From NCBI GenBank assembly GCA_018340805.1, contig JACMZG010000008.1, positions 78,184,112 through 78,248,111 on the forward strand: a stretch of DNA of 64,000 nucleotides, given 5' to 3'. The DNA comes from Microvelia longipes. Its lineage: Eukaryota; Arthropoda; Insecta; Hemiptera; Veliidae. Below are positions 61,401-64,000 of the stretch, piece after piece. The first letter of the stretch is position 1, and each line of letters opens with the position of its first letter. Below the pieces are notes generated by a model, which had not been told where the DNA came from, did no database searches, and worked only from the letters and a program-made list of their open reading frames with translations. Made by a program: the position numbers and the translations under genes.

Positions 61401-62293
61401 GAATCGCTTCGCTTGTCCACGGAATGTCGTGATCACATAGTTTATATTGCAGTGTGTATGTCTTTGGAGTGCTGCAATATAAAAACACTGTAAGTTTTAT
61501 TTTATTCATTTCCAACAATCTCAGGTTATGACCTCACCCGATAATGCTTACATTAGATATTAACAGATAATTAACATTAGTGATTTAACAGAGAAAACTT
61601 TAGATATTCTCATTCTCGCCGAATTCAAATGAAACTTAGTTACATTTATTTTAAATATAACTTCAGGAGGATTTAGTAGTGAGGTGAGTACCTAGACGAC
61701 TTGGATAACTTGGATTTAAATTAATATTTTTACCGTCAGAGGGCGAGCAATGCGTGTCCGAAGACGAACTGCAATTTAAGTGATTTCCATATTCTGAGGG
61801 CAAGTGAAGCCTGAAGAGGTTAGGATGAGAGCGTAGTGGAACCAATATGGTAAGAAATATTCTAAAGGACCAGATTTTTAAAATTATTATCATTATAATA
61901 ATTAAAACTCTTATCATTATCTGGTACGGGGTACCAGATAATGTACCCTGTTCCAGATTTTTCCTAAGATATAAACTTTCCAGAAGTTCCCGATGGGAAC
62001 TTACGTGATATGAGATCCAGCTATCACTAAACATCAGCAGTAGATGGCTGTTTTATCACTTTCACTATCAACAGTAAAACGTATTTTATTTGGATTGTAT
62101 AGCTGAAGAGACAGATCTGACAGTTGTTGAGGAATATGTACACAAGATGAGCCCTATAACTATAGGAATCGAGGAGAGGATACGAATAATTGGCAGTTCT
62201 TTTCACTTTAGAAGCAGTTCCGCTGCCTTCAAACCGTTCAGTATTTTATCACTAGCATTAACCGTTTACGCAATCTCGAGGCTCTGCTTATAG
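18379..62293 (+). CDS. NT5E: Ecto-5'-nucleotidase (NT5E/CD73-like), eight 3' exons, N-terminus missing
   Basis: The exons join at 18379-18579, 25117-25318, 35399-35596, 44932-45089, 57179-57284, 57761-57922, 58856-59056 and 62103-62293, giving 472 residues plus stop with every phase matching. The enzyme family removes phosphate from extracellular 5'-AMP to give adenosine. Visible in order are GNHEFD (metal ligands), a GHSGFD His motif, GGHTDTFLYTG (second His), CRRMECNMGNL (phosphate-binding Arg), an Asn/Arg substrate motif NAGTLR, MPF (first stacking Phe), SFLAGGGDG (second stacking Phe and catalytic Asp), and a C-terminal hydrophobic tail. Human CD73 has about 115 residues before GNHEFD, so the signal peptide and the first Asp-x-His metal site should be on exons not seen here. 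N-glycosylation sequons occur in exons 4 and 6. A soluble salivary apyrase is a close relative, but the GPI-like tail favours a membrane 5'-nucleotidase. The family call is firm; the exact orthologue is not. Confidence 0.93.
21361..21437 (+). repeat. Polypyrimidine tract
   Basis: About 75 bases that are almost wholly C and T (TCTTTCTCTCTC, CTCTTTTCTTG, CTTTTTCTTTCTTTC). It lies deep in the intron, far from either splice site. Confidence 0.75.
21712..22195 (+). repeat. 5S-core family copy lacking the 5S core
   Basis: Starts 'ttttcctcatttgtaccataggtatacaggaaaag', has the TG-rich and 'atcatcgtagcgcccat' segments, and ends with GATGAGCGTAGCGAATCCGATG and 'ccctgtacctgattttt'. The 5S-like stretch is deleted and the GAGCGAAGCGA motif occurs twice (22048 and 22103). 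Confidence 0.75.
22371..22636. mobile_element. Near-perfect palindrome, arms of about 125 bp
   Basis: Arms 22371-22495 and 22509-22636 are inverted copies around an A-run/T-run centre at about 22500. The termini read ATGATAAATAAAGAGTCTCT and its complement. The spacer is only about 13 bp, so the strand would fold into one long hairpin. Confidence 0.9.
23811..24201 (+). repeat. 38-bp exact direct repeats around 315 bp
   Basis: 23811-23848 and 24164-24201 are identical over 38 bp, starting ATAACAATTTTTAAATTC. The enclosed sequence is AT-rich and non-coding. Confidence 0.85.
24430..24895 (+). repeat. Minisatellite, 32-bp unit, about 14 copies
   Basis: The unit resembles TTCCTTCAAATGTATAATGC followed by TGATTAGTTAAG, with a 32-bp period (24496, 24528, ...). 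Later copies vary (CAATGTATAA, ATGAGTCCAATG). The minus frame entering the array is an artefact. Confidence 0.88.
25117..25318 (+). CDS. NT5E: NT5E-like exon b: two histidine metal motifs
   Basis: Residues 68-134. It begins FLSRTGKVELMDEV directly after the acceptor ttgtag, so the junction reads TPDTK-FLSRTGK, as in the vertebrate protein (SKETPFLSNPG). It contains VGHSGFD and GGHTDTFLYTG, which carry the two His ligands of the dimetal site. The donor is ACAG/gtttgt, phase 1. The acceptor at 25117 is preferred over the AG at 25127 because only it keeps the FLS segment and the phase. Confidence 0.94.
26615..26866 (-). mobile_element. tRNA-related SINE, minus copy
   Basis: The minus strand has an A box-like GTGGCCGATGTCGTTAGGGC and a B box-like GGGGTTCGCATTCC. 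A shared body follows ('ggttacgctctcag', 'cgccaactttagaattcact', 'gagccgcaaggctctaaac'), then a (TTA)n tail at 26615-26634. The plus copy is at 40603-40833. The 64-codon minus frame is inside the SINE. Confidence 0.82.
27110..27415 (+). repeat. 5S-core family copy, 3' part
   Basis: A diverged 5S-like core at 27228-27308 (TTAAGCAGCATTGACGCATGG ... AGGTGACC, with an internal 15-bp expansion). Then come AGAACGAAGCGTGTCC, AGAACGTAGGGAATCCGATG and 'tatcccgtacc'. Confidence 0.7.
27664..27749. repeat. (AT)n microsatellite
   Basis: AT dinucleotides with TTATATAAATA interruptions. Confidence 0.93.
28396..28542 (+). repeat. Short tandem repeat, 63-bp unit, about 2.4 copies
   Basis: Units begin at 28396, 28459 and 28521 with CCAGTTATAAGCCGACTATT-like sequence followed by 'ggcttatgtcaaatgttg'. 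The plus frame 28303-28497 only follows this array. Confidence 0.8.
28541..28788 (+). mobile_element. Truncated copy of the 15.7-kb MITE
   Basis: Shares 'acctcattaaaacctcc', 'aagagtgagataag', 'ttgtaattttgtactgattat' and the terminus CTCTCTAGTAATGATATCTC with 15716-16031; the left terminus is missing. Confidence 0.7.
29091..29932. mobile_element. Non-autonomous DNA element with 27-bp perfect TIRs
   Basis: 29091-29117 and 29906-29932 are exact inverted copies of 27 bp (ACTAAAGTAATATATAAACC...). The 842-bp element has no transposase frame; the 86-codon minus frame 28947-29207 crosses its boundary. The flanks are TA-rich, which would suit a TA target. Confidence 0.8.
31960..32110 (+). repeat. 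5S-core family 5' fragment
   Basis: Starts 'cctatcctcgtatataccgaagatatataggagaag', then the 'atatccgatacagaaatatcacc' block of the family 5' end, then degrades. Confidence 0.5.
32269..32475 (-). pseudogene. LINE ORF2 C-terminal relic, sister of the 1.7-kb copy
   Basis: The minus strand reads FKDNPVR, a stop, then LCESEPETASHVLLRCE and ILNLVRGKGLF before a final stop. CESE-ETASH-LLRCE is shared with 1658-1998. One internal stop has replaced the first conserved Cys region, so the copy is dead. Confidence 0.72.
32745..32815 (+). repeat. Degenerate 5S-core family fragment
   Basis: 'ggtgtggtcagttggtggatgg' followed by 'ctgtggacgaacgaaacgaattc' resembles the box C to GAGCGAAGCGA part of the family. 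Confidence 0.4.
32815..32996 (+). pseudogene. LINE reverse transcriptase C-terminal relic
   Basis: Reads DKYNTRKQNQQ, then FCRTTKAPNHSYYNAPRLYN and SLPLNIKHVKTL. The YNTR...R-T-A...YN-PRLYN-LP-IK pattern is the conserved end of Jockey/CR1-type reverse transcriptase proteins. Only about 60 codons survive and they are fused in frame to an unrelated repeat upstream. Confidence 0.75.
34855..35030 (-). mobile_element. tRNA-derived SINE candidate, minus strand
   Basis: The minus strand has A box-like GGCTCCGGTGGTGAAATGG and B box-like GGGTTCCATCC. Its body carries 'gatttttatgccagggat' and a second 'tttttatgccagg', as in the 16.4-kb SINE. It lies 370 bp upstream of exon c. Confidence 0.6.
35399..35596 (+). 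CDS. NT5E: NT5E-like exon c: end of the phosphatase domain
   Basis: Residues 135-200. It follows FLYTG with VAPEKEVPASLYP and includes KVPVVQAYGYTKYVGFLK, the conserved block that closes the metallophosphatase domain, then GNPVLMDSS. Acceptor taccag and donor CAAG/gtaatt are both phase 1. It is isolated by introns of about 10.1 kb upstream and 9.3 kb downstream, so it is a candidate for exon skipping. Confidence 0.94.
36243..36928. mobile_element. Fold-back DNA element with GTCCAAGAGC termini
   Basis: Termini GTCCAAGAGCCAGGCCT and AGGTCCAGCTCTTGGAC, each followed inward by 'gactcattttgtact' and its complement; the inverted similarity continues inside (two 'ataactttaattgtagtt'-like blocks). 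686 bp, no coding frame. Related copies at 53548-54323 and 3690-4200. Confidence 0.82.
37182..37942 (-). repeat. 5S-core family, near full-length minus copy
   Basis: The minus strand starts 'cctcatttatatagcagcaatataggat' at 37942, runs through the TG-rich segment, keeps the 5S-like core at 37295-37350, and ends 'gtatcccgtacccgatt'. A further 5' fragment of the family, also minus, lies at 37975-38125. Confidence 0.75.
37295..37350 (-). ncRNA. 5S rRNA-like internal control region, pseudogene core
   Basis: The minus strand has ATGCAGCATTGAGCAAAGCC, then TGTATGGGTGACTACTGGGAA, which keeps the 5S TGGGAA end better than the plus copies do. Confidence 0.65.
38628..38825. other. Isolated GC-rich block
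   Basis: A segment clearly richer in GC than its flanks, starting GCTGGGGCGAAAAAAGGCGG and ending CCGCCCCCGAAACC. The two ends are partly complementary. No family could be named; possibly a SINE or MITE with one copy in the window. Confidence 0.4.
39112..39745 (-). repeat. Minisatellite, 30-bp unit, about 20 copies
   Basis: Plus-strand unit resembles ACCAAGTCTGTAGTTACTAT followed by AAAGCCTTTT. Because 30 is a multiple of three, minus frames stay open (109 and 70 codons, with repeats such as GFIVTTDLVK); these are artefacts. Confidence 0.92.
39762..39990 (+). mobile_element. Possible tRNA-related SINE
   Basis: GTCACCCGTGGTGTAGTGGT resembles a pol III A box region at an element start, and the block is GC-richer than its flanks. 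A clear B box is not seen, so the call is weak. Confidence 0.35.
40603..40833 (+). mobile_element. tRNA-related SINE, plus copy
   Basis: Same family as 26615-26866: A box-like TTAGTGGCCGAGGTCATCAG, B box-like GGGGTTCGCATCCC, 'ggttacgctctcag', 'gtcgccaactttagaattcac', and the end 'gctgcaaggctctaaacggtcatt'. It lies in the intron after exon c, in the opposite orientation to the copy before exon c. Confidence 0.82.
41320..41575 (+). repeat. Minisatellite, 32-bp unit, about eight copies
   Basis: Unit CATAATTCACGTCATAATTA followed by CTTTTATAAAGT, with substitutions. The CATAATTCACGTCATAATTA half is itself weakly dyad-symmetric. Confidence 0.88.
41642..41731. repeat. (AC)n and (AT)n microsatellites
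   Basis: A short (AC)n at 41641-41656 is followed by (AT)n with interruptions to 41731. Confidence 0.93.
42232..42662. mobile_element. CATAGAGATA-type MITE, diverged copy
   Basis: Termini CATAGCTATATTACTAGAG and CCCTCTTGTAATAATATCTC-tatg match those of 15716-16031, with shared internal blocks 'cctcattgaaacct' and 'gtaagagtaact'. About 115 bp longer than the 15.7-kb copy. Confidence 0.65.
44546..44711. repeat. (CA)n then (AT)n microsatellite
   Basis: (CA)n at 44544-44567 runs into about 140 bp of AT dinucleotides ending about 220 bp before exon d. Confidence 0.95.
44932..45089 (+). CDS. NT5E: NT5E-like exon d: linker helix and phosphate-binding Arg
   Basis: Residues 201-253. After the acceptor ttacag the split codon gives DEEVLKLTEYWKKNL (the inter-domain helix, with an NLT glycosylation sequon), then the strand with DLSADGCRRMECNMGNLVADAF. 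The first Arg after Cys corresponds to human Arg354; the second Arg of the human CRFREC motif is Met here. The short disulphide Cys353-Cys358 is kept, while human Cys365 is replaced by Ala. The donor is TAT/gtgagt, phase 0. Confidence 0.92.
46000..46142 (+). repeat. Single arm of the 11.4-kb GGTCCGCATGTC family
   Basis: GGTCCGCATGTCGGGCGAAT, 'tttcctttggaatgcgtgtttcc', 'aatccatttcttgct' and 'gttactgaattgtcaagcact' repeat, in order, the sequence at 11310-11560. A weaker relative lies at 45330-45490. Confidence 0.75.
46386..46471. repeat. (AT)n microsatellite
   Basis: About 85 bp of AT dinucleotides with AATATAATATA slips. Confidence 0.95.
47283..47797 (+). repeat. 5S-core family copy with internal TG/CA hairpin
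   Basis: Starts 'taccgtctgtatacaggaaaag', has a hairpin (47398-47410 with 47458-47470, CACTATGTTGTCT) replacing the TG-rich segment, a 5S-like core at 47579-47641, and ends GATGAGCTTAGCGAATCCGATG and 'gtaccccgtaccc'. Confidence 0.78.
47579..47641 (+). ncRNA. 5S rRNA-like internal control region, pseudogene core
   Basis: AAATTAAGCAACATTGAGCG, then CCATGGGTAACCACTG; box C carries one change from GGGTGACC. Confidence 0.65.
48455..48660 (-). repeat. 5S-core family 3' fragment with 5S core, minus
   Basis: The minus strand has a 5S-like core at 48599-48660 that keeps GGATCACTTTTGTTAATGAG, CGTTGAGCGTGGTC and GACTCCTGGGAAT. This is close to true 5S at both its start and end. Then 'taagcgtagctgattc' and 'ggtaccttgcacc'. 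Confidence 0.68.
48745..48960 (+). repeat. 5S-core family 5' fragment
   Basis: 'aatccgtttcatgtgtttaaaatattctg', 'gttgtctgtctatgtgtg' and 'atcaacctttaggtct' are the family 5' half. It faces away from the minus fragment at 48455-48660. The MIRQKPSFV frame across the junction is not a gene. Confidence 0.6.
49223..49675 (+). repeat. Minisatellite, about 43-bp unit, about 11 copies
   Basis: Unit GTTGGTCTTTAATACAAAAA followed by 'taatttaggcgagaataatcgcc'. Copies are highly uniform, differing mostly by single-base slips in the A-run and by CGCC/CGCT, which points to recent expansion. Confidence 0.95.
50770..51370. repeat. Rearranged copy of the 17.1-kb element plus 36.1-kb-type repeat
   Basis: 50770-51010 matches 36000-36190 ('atgagtatgccactcatataaac', then a GC-rich block). 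51044-51213 is the terminal repeat of the 17.1-kb element in minus orientation, and 51263-51370 is its centre in plus orientation ('ctcgtctctggtaa', 'ggctctgtcggcgccct'). The open minus frames are artefacts. Confidence 0.65.
52090..52250 (+). repeat. Degenerate CACGGAAAAA tandem array
   Basis: Some ten imperfect units of about 13-16 bp (ACACGGGGAAAAATAC, ACACGGAAAAAAACT, GCACGGAAAAAAGT) are followed by an inverted TTTTTCCGTGTG. Both strands stay open across it by chance. Confidence 0.75.
52604..52666 (+). ncRNA. 5S rRNA-like internal control region, pseudogene core
   Basis: CGATCATAAAAGTTAAGCAG keeps the 5S CGATCA start and a perfect AAGTTAAGCAGC box A; box C is TATAGGCGACCGC. Confidence 0.75.
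53548..54323. mobile_element. Fold-back element, second copy, with LINE tail inserted
   Basis: Termini TAGTCCAAGTACCAGGCC and GGTCCGGCTTTTGGACTA, with inner blocks as in 36243-36928 (AGAGAGGAGCCTTCATATGA, 'gactagttttgtact'). A poly(A)-tailed LINE 3' end sits at about 53938-54032. The 108-codon plus frame is inside the element and is not recognised as a protein. Confidence 0.75.
53938..54032 (+). mobile_element. 5'-truncated LINE 3' end
   Basis: Ends ATTGTAAATATGG followed by (AAATA)n and an A-run. This is a typical short dead-on-arrival LINE tail; it is absent from the sister fold-back element at 36243-36928. Confidence 0.6.
54436..54985 (-). repeat. 5S-core family, minus copy without 5S core
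   Basis: The minus strand starts 'ctcgtttataccgtagttacgc', has the TG-rich segment at 54830-54845, the 'atctactggagctatctgaaaa' block, and ends GAGTGCAGCGAATCCGATG. Confidence 0.65.
55345..56000 (+). repeat. 5S-core family, decayed plus copy
   Basis: 'cctcatttatactataaatat', 'aatatccgtttctaagacc', the TG-rich run and 'atcgaagttcccactgtg' are followed by a truncated 5S core (GGGTCATTAATGTTAAGCAG at 55892) and 'ctggtacccaatt'. Confidence 0.65.
57179..57284 (+). CDS. NT5E: NT5E-like exon e: substrate Asn/Arg motif
   Basis: Residues 254-288. This short 106-nt exon between taccag and CAAG/gtaatc reads AAKIARDKNLGWTDTP, then VAYINAGTLRASINRNDTQ. NAGTLR aligns with human NGGGIR: Asn390 and Arg395 are kept, the middle glycines are partly replaced, and the Cys387 equivalent is Tyr. 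The open frame was too short for an automatic call; it is supported by both splice sites and by phase continuity with its neighbours. Confidence 0.92.
57285..57760 (+). other. Intron between exons e and f (476 bp)
   Basis: GT-AG, phase 1. More than half (about 57430-57695) is a copy of the 17.1-kb element: half of its centre plus one terminal repeat. Confidence 0.88.
57430..57695 (+). repeat. 17.1-kb element copy (part centre + one terminal repeat)
   Basis: Shares 'gatgagttagacgtaac', 'tgtcgagccatcaatgatga', 'gtagcattgcatttt' and 'atattgtgtcaactattcatg' with 17280-17528. The minus 77-codon frame is an artefact. It ends about 65 bp before the exon f acceptor. Confidence 0.8.
57761..57922 (+). 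CDS. NT5E: NT5E-like exon f: first adenine-stacking Phe
   Basis: Residues 289-342. It begins G-IITRGDVLTVMPFNNELI; the Phe after MP corresponds to human Phe417, which stacks on adenine. Then come NASTIKVMLEKGVE (a glycosylation sequon) and FPQVSG, which matches human FLQVGG. Acceptor tctcag and donor TCAG/gtatct. A nearer GT at cacag/gtttc was not used because it would delete the VSG before IHV. Confidence 0.93.
57923..58855 (+). other. Intron between exons f and g (933 bp)
   Basis: GT-AG, phase 1. It holds a LINE-like 3' tail ending (AAATA)n at about 58320-58442, and a block with B box-like GGTTCAATTCTTAGTC at 58609 that may be a SINE fragment. Confidence 0.85.
58856..59056 (+). CDS. NT5E: NT5E-like exon g: second stacking Phe and catalytic Asp
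   Basis: Residues 343-409. It starts IHVLYDIDKSPGNRVV, has the CxxC pair RCSRC that matches human Cys476-Cys479, and ends with NSFLAGGGDGYDM. That motif holds the equivalents of Phe500 and Asp506, the base that activates the attacking water. Acceptor ttctag and donor TTAA/gtaagc, phase 1. Base composition is more GC-rich than the flanks, as expected for a real exon. Confidence 0.95.
61333..61440 (-). repeat. 5S-core family 3' fragment
   Basis: The minus strand gives GACAAGCGAAGCGATTCC, then ATTAGCGTAGCAAATCCGGC, and 'gtaccccgtacctgatt'. Confidence 0.65.
61735..61885 (+). repeat. 5S-core family 3' fragment, duplicated motif
   Basis: GGGCGAGCAATGCGTGTCCG and GGGCAAGTGAAGCCTGAAG are two decayed copies of the GAGCGAAGCGAG motif, followed by GGATGAGAGCGTAGTGG. 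Confidence 0.5.
62103..62293 (+). CDS. NT5E: NT5E-like terminal exon h with GPI-anchor tail
   Basis: Residues 410-472 and the TAG stop at 62291-62293. The acceptor gtatag joins the split Thr codon to EETDLTVVEEYVHKM, matching the last helix of the domain, followed by GIEERIRIIGSSF. The end is a small-residue run (RSSSAA) followed by a hydrophobic stretch of about 18 residues, the layout of a GPI-attachment signal. The cleavage site is inferred to lie in the Ser/Ala run. Confidence 0.9.
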
Positions 62294-62535
62294 ATTTCAA
62301 TTACTTCTAAAGTATTTCCTTTTGTGTAGTTTATTATCGTTACTTTTTACTGTTTTTTTTTATTTATTTTACTTTAAATTTTAGCAGAGCTGTAAATAAT
62401 TAAGTTTTTTTGTGTAAATTGATTTTTAAAATTAATTTTATTTAATGTAATTAACTTTTGAATTTAATTAACTTATTAGTTGTTTTGTAAATTTATAGTT
62501 TTATAGTCGAATAAATTTATTTTACAGGGTTTGTT
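62294..62535 (+). terminator. NT5E-like 3' UTR with poly(A) signal
   Basis: AT-rich sequence follows the stop. A perfect AATAAA at 62510-62515 is followed within about 20 bases by a T-rich stretch and then TG-rich sequence, a plausible cleavage and polyadenylation site. The 3' end is inferred from this signal only. Confidence 0.55.
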
Positions 62536-63660
62536 TGACATAAAGTACTATAATTTTGGTCGGACTTTTTTATTCCTAATTCTAACGATTTTGATGTAAT
62601 CAAAGAAAGCGTTGTTATGTAAAAGCGCACAGGGCTTGATGTATTTTAAGCCTAAAGTTTCAAGTATTCCCATTATAAGTTAGGTTAGAGATTTCACTTA
62701 TTTAGTCTAATACATGCAAGTGTTAGTTTCATCATATTAAGCAGTTATAAAGTAGTTGCATTATCAATCCGTTGCCAGATTAAGCATGTTTGTAGTTCGG
62801 TTACCATTTTTACAGCTTGAATTATTTTAAGCTTTTAGTTCTTAATTCTCCCACTATAAGTTTGAGACTTTGCCTACTTAAGTCAAAAAGCCATTTGAAT
62901 TTTCGAAAATGGTTTTTTTTTAATCTGGTTTCTGTTTATACCTCCTGTCGTTTTTTCAAATAATTTTAAACCTTTTCTCAAATTAGTTTATCATGTTTAT
63001 CAATTGTAAGTTCTGGACCGAAAGTGTCCAGTGTTCAAGTGTTATTTATTGAAAAAGATCTCTCTTTTTAAAATATACAATTCTGCTCAGGTAAATAATG
63101 TATAAATCATTTCTTCAACTATTTTTATATTCTATCTAATAATATGCCAAACAAACCTGCATCATAAATTTTTGATAAATATCCTGTAATATATAATTGT
63201 ATGCTAAACGGTAATGACAAGATGTGTTTAATGCTGAGATTAATGAATACGTGCTAAGAGTATATTAAATGAATTACGCTACCGAACAACAATATTGATA
63301 ATGGTATTTAATCTCTATACTTACGCCTCCACATTTAATCACTGTGTGTTCTTCATTTTGCACATATCAGCTCTAAGAACTTATAAATTACACTGCTAAA
63401 ATGTTCCTTAATCCTATCTTATTGTTTGTCTTGCTTAATTCAAAGTTTTCATATTTTAGACCACATACCTGACTATTTAGACATTAGGTGCACTCAATAT
63501 CTTAATTAACCTCCAGTTTTAATTACCAAGTATTATTTAAAATTATTCAATTATTCCGATATCCGGTGGTTTTAAGATATTTGTTTATTTATTTTGAGGT
63601 GCTCAAATCGCAGGTTATTAGCACCTCTACAATATTCTATAATACATATTAATCCATTAT
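62536..63660. other. Downstream AT-rich sequence, nothing recognised
   Basis: Beyond the predicted 3' end of the nucleotidase gene. No supported gene or RNA. Confidence 0.4.
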
Positions 63661-63664
63661 ATAT

Positions 63665-63935
63665 TAACAATTAGATAAATAAATAAATAAAGTCTTAATT
63701 TTCATCATGAATAAAAAATTAACAATAGAATATTGTCAAATCAATAAATTAAAAATTAAAAAAACTTAGTAAGGAATTAATCACTTTTATTTAGTGGATT
63801 AGTGATGAGAATATCCTTGATCTCCTTTTTAAATTTGTTTATCTGCAAATTTTAAATACACTCAGGTAATGCATTGTACATTTTGATACCAAGAACACTC
63901 TGTCCTACCTCGCATTTGGTCAATCTATGTCTAGA
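63665..63935 (-). pseudogene. LINE reverse transcriptase C-terminal relic with tail
   Basis: The minus strand reads TKCEVGQSVLGIKMYNALPE, a stop codon, then NLQINKFKKEIKDILITNPLN. The G-KMYNALPE-I...FKKEIKD-L pattern is the end of Jockey/CR1-type ORF2. One in-frame stop breaks it, and the minus-strand 3' side runs to a (TTTA)n tail near 63675. Confidence 0.75.
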
Positions 63936-64000
63936 TGATTAGTATGAGTTAGATTATTTAGATGATACTAGATAGGTTATAATTATTTATGATATAAAGG

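Larger units (their letters stand above)
59057..62102 (+). other. Intron between exons g and h (3.0 kb)
   Basis: GT-AG, phase 1. AT-rich; a G-run lies at 59911-59921. 5S-core family 3' fragments are at 61333-61440 (minus) and 61735-61885 (plus). The 94- to 123-codon frames are not recognised and overlap repeats. Confidence 0.85.

Noticed and set aside
61663..62034. 123-codon minus frame next to the last exon
   Set aside because: Overlaps a decayed 5S-core fragment and low-complexity ATT/ATA sequence; no recognisable domain.

Overview
The window is one strand of an AT-rich animal genome, almost certainly an insect. The evidence is a typical animal exon-intron gene, long repeat-filled introns, and LINE, SINE and MITE families of insect type. 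A hemipteroid insect would fit, but nothing in the sequence fixes the order or species. No bacterial, viral or CRISPR features are present.

Only one host gene can be supported: an ecto-5'-nucleotidase (NT5E/CD73-type, metallophosphatase plus 5'-nucleotidase C-terminal domain) on the + strand. Eight exons lie between 18379 and 62293 and splice in a consistent frame (1,419 nt including the stop, 472 residues). The signal peptide and the first metal-binding Asp/His motif are not found, so the 5' exon(s) probably lie upstream and bases 1-18378 are probably intron. Exons: 18379-18579, 25117-25318, 35399-35596, 44932-45089, 57179-57284, 57761-57922, 58856-59056, 62103-62293. All introns are GT-AG and phase 0 or 1; four are 6.5 to 12 kb. 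The protein ends in a GPI-anchor-like hydrophobic tail, so the enzyme should sit outside the cell and turn AMP into adenosine.

Almost everything else is mobile or tandem DNA. (a) A high-copy family of about 0.8 kb, with about 20 full or partial copies on both strands, carries a core of about 63 bp that looks like the internal control region of 5S rRNA. (b) An open LINE ORF1 (6255-7031) runs straight into a LINE-like 3' end with no ORF2, like the mammalian 'half-L1' elements. (c) Decayed LINE ORF2 tails are at 1.7, 32.3, 32.9 and 63.8 kb. (d) Several fold-back or TIR elements are present (7.9, 11.5, 12.2, 15.7, 22.4, 29.1, 36.2, 42.2 and 53.5 kb). (e) A miniature element with 133-bp terminal direct repeats and an 11-bp target duplication is at 17.1-17.5 kb. 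(f) tRNA-like SINEs occur, two copies in opposite orientation on either side of exon 3. (g) Minisatellites with 30-45 bp units and long (AT)n tracts complete the picture.

The best candidates for something undescribed are the 5S-control-region repeat family, the ORF1-only LINE and the miniature direct-repeat element. All homology statements come from reading the sequence and recalling family motifs; no search was run.
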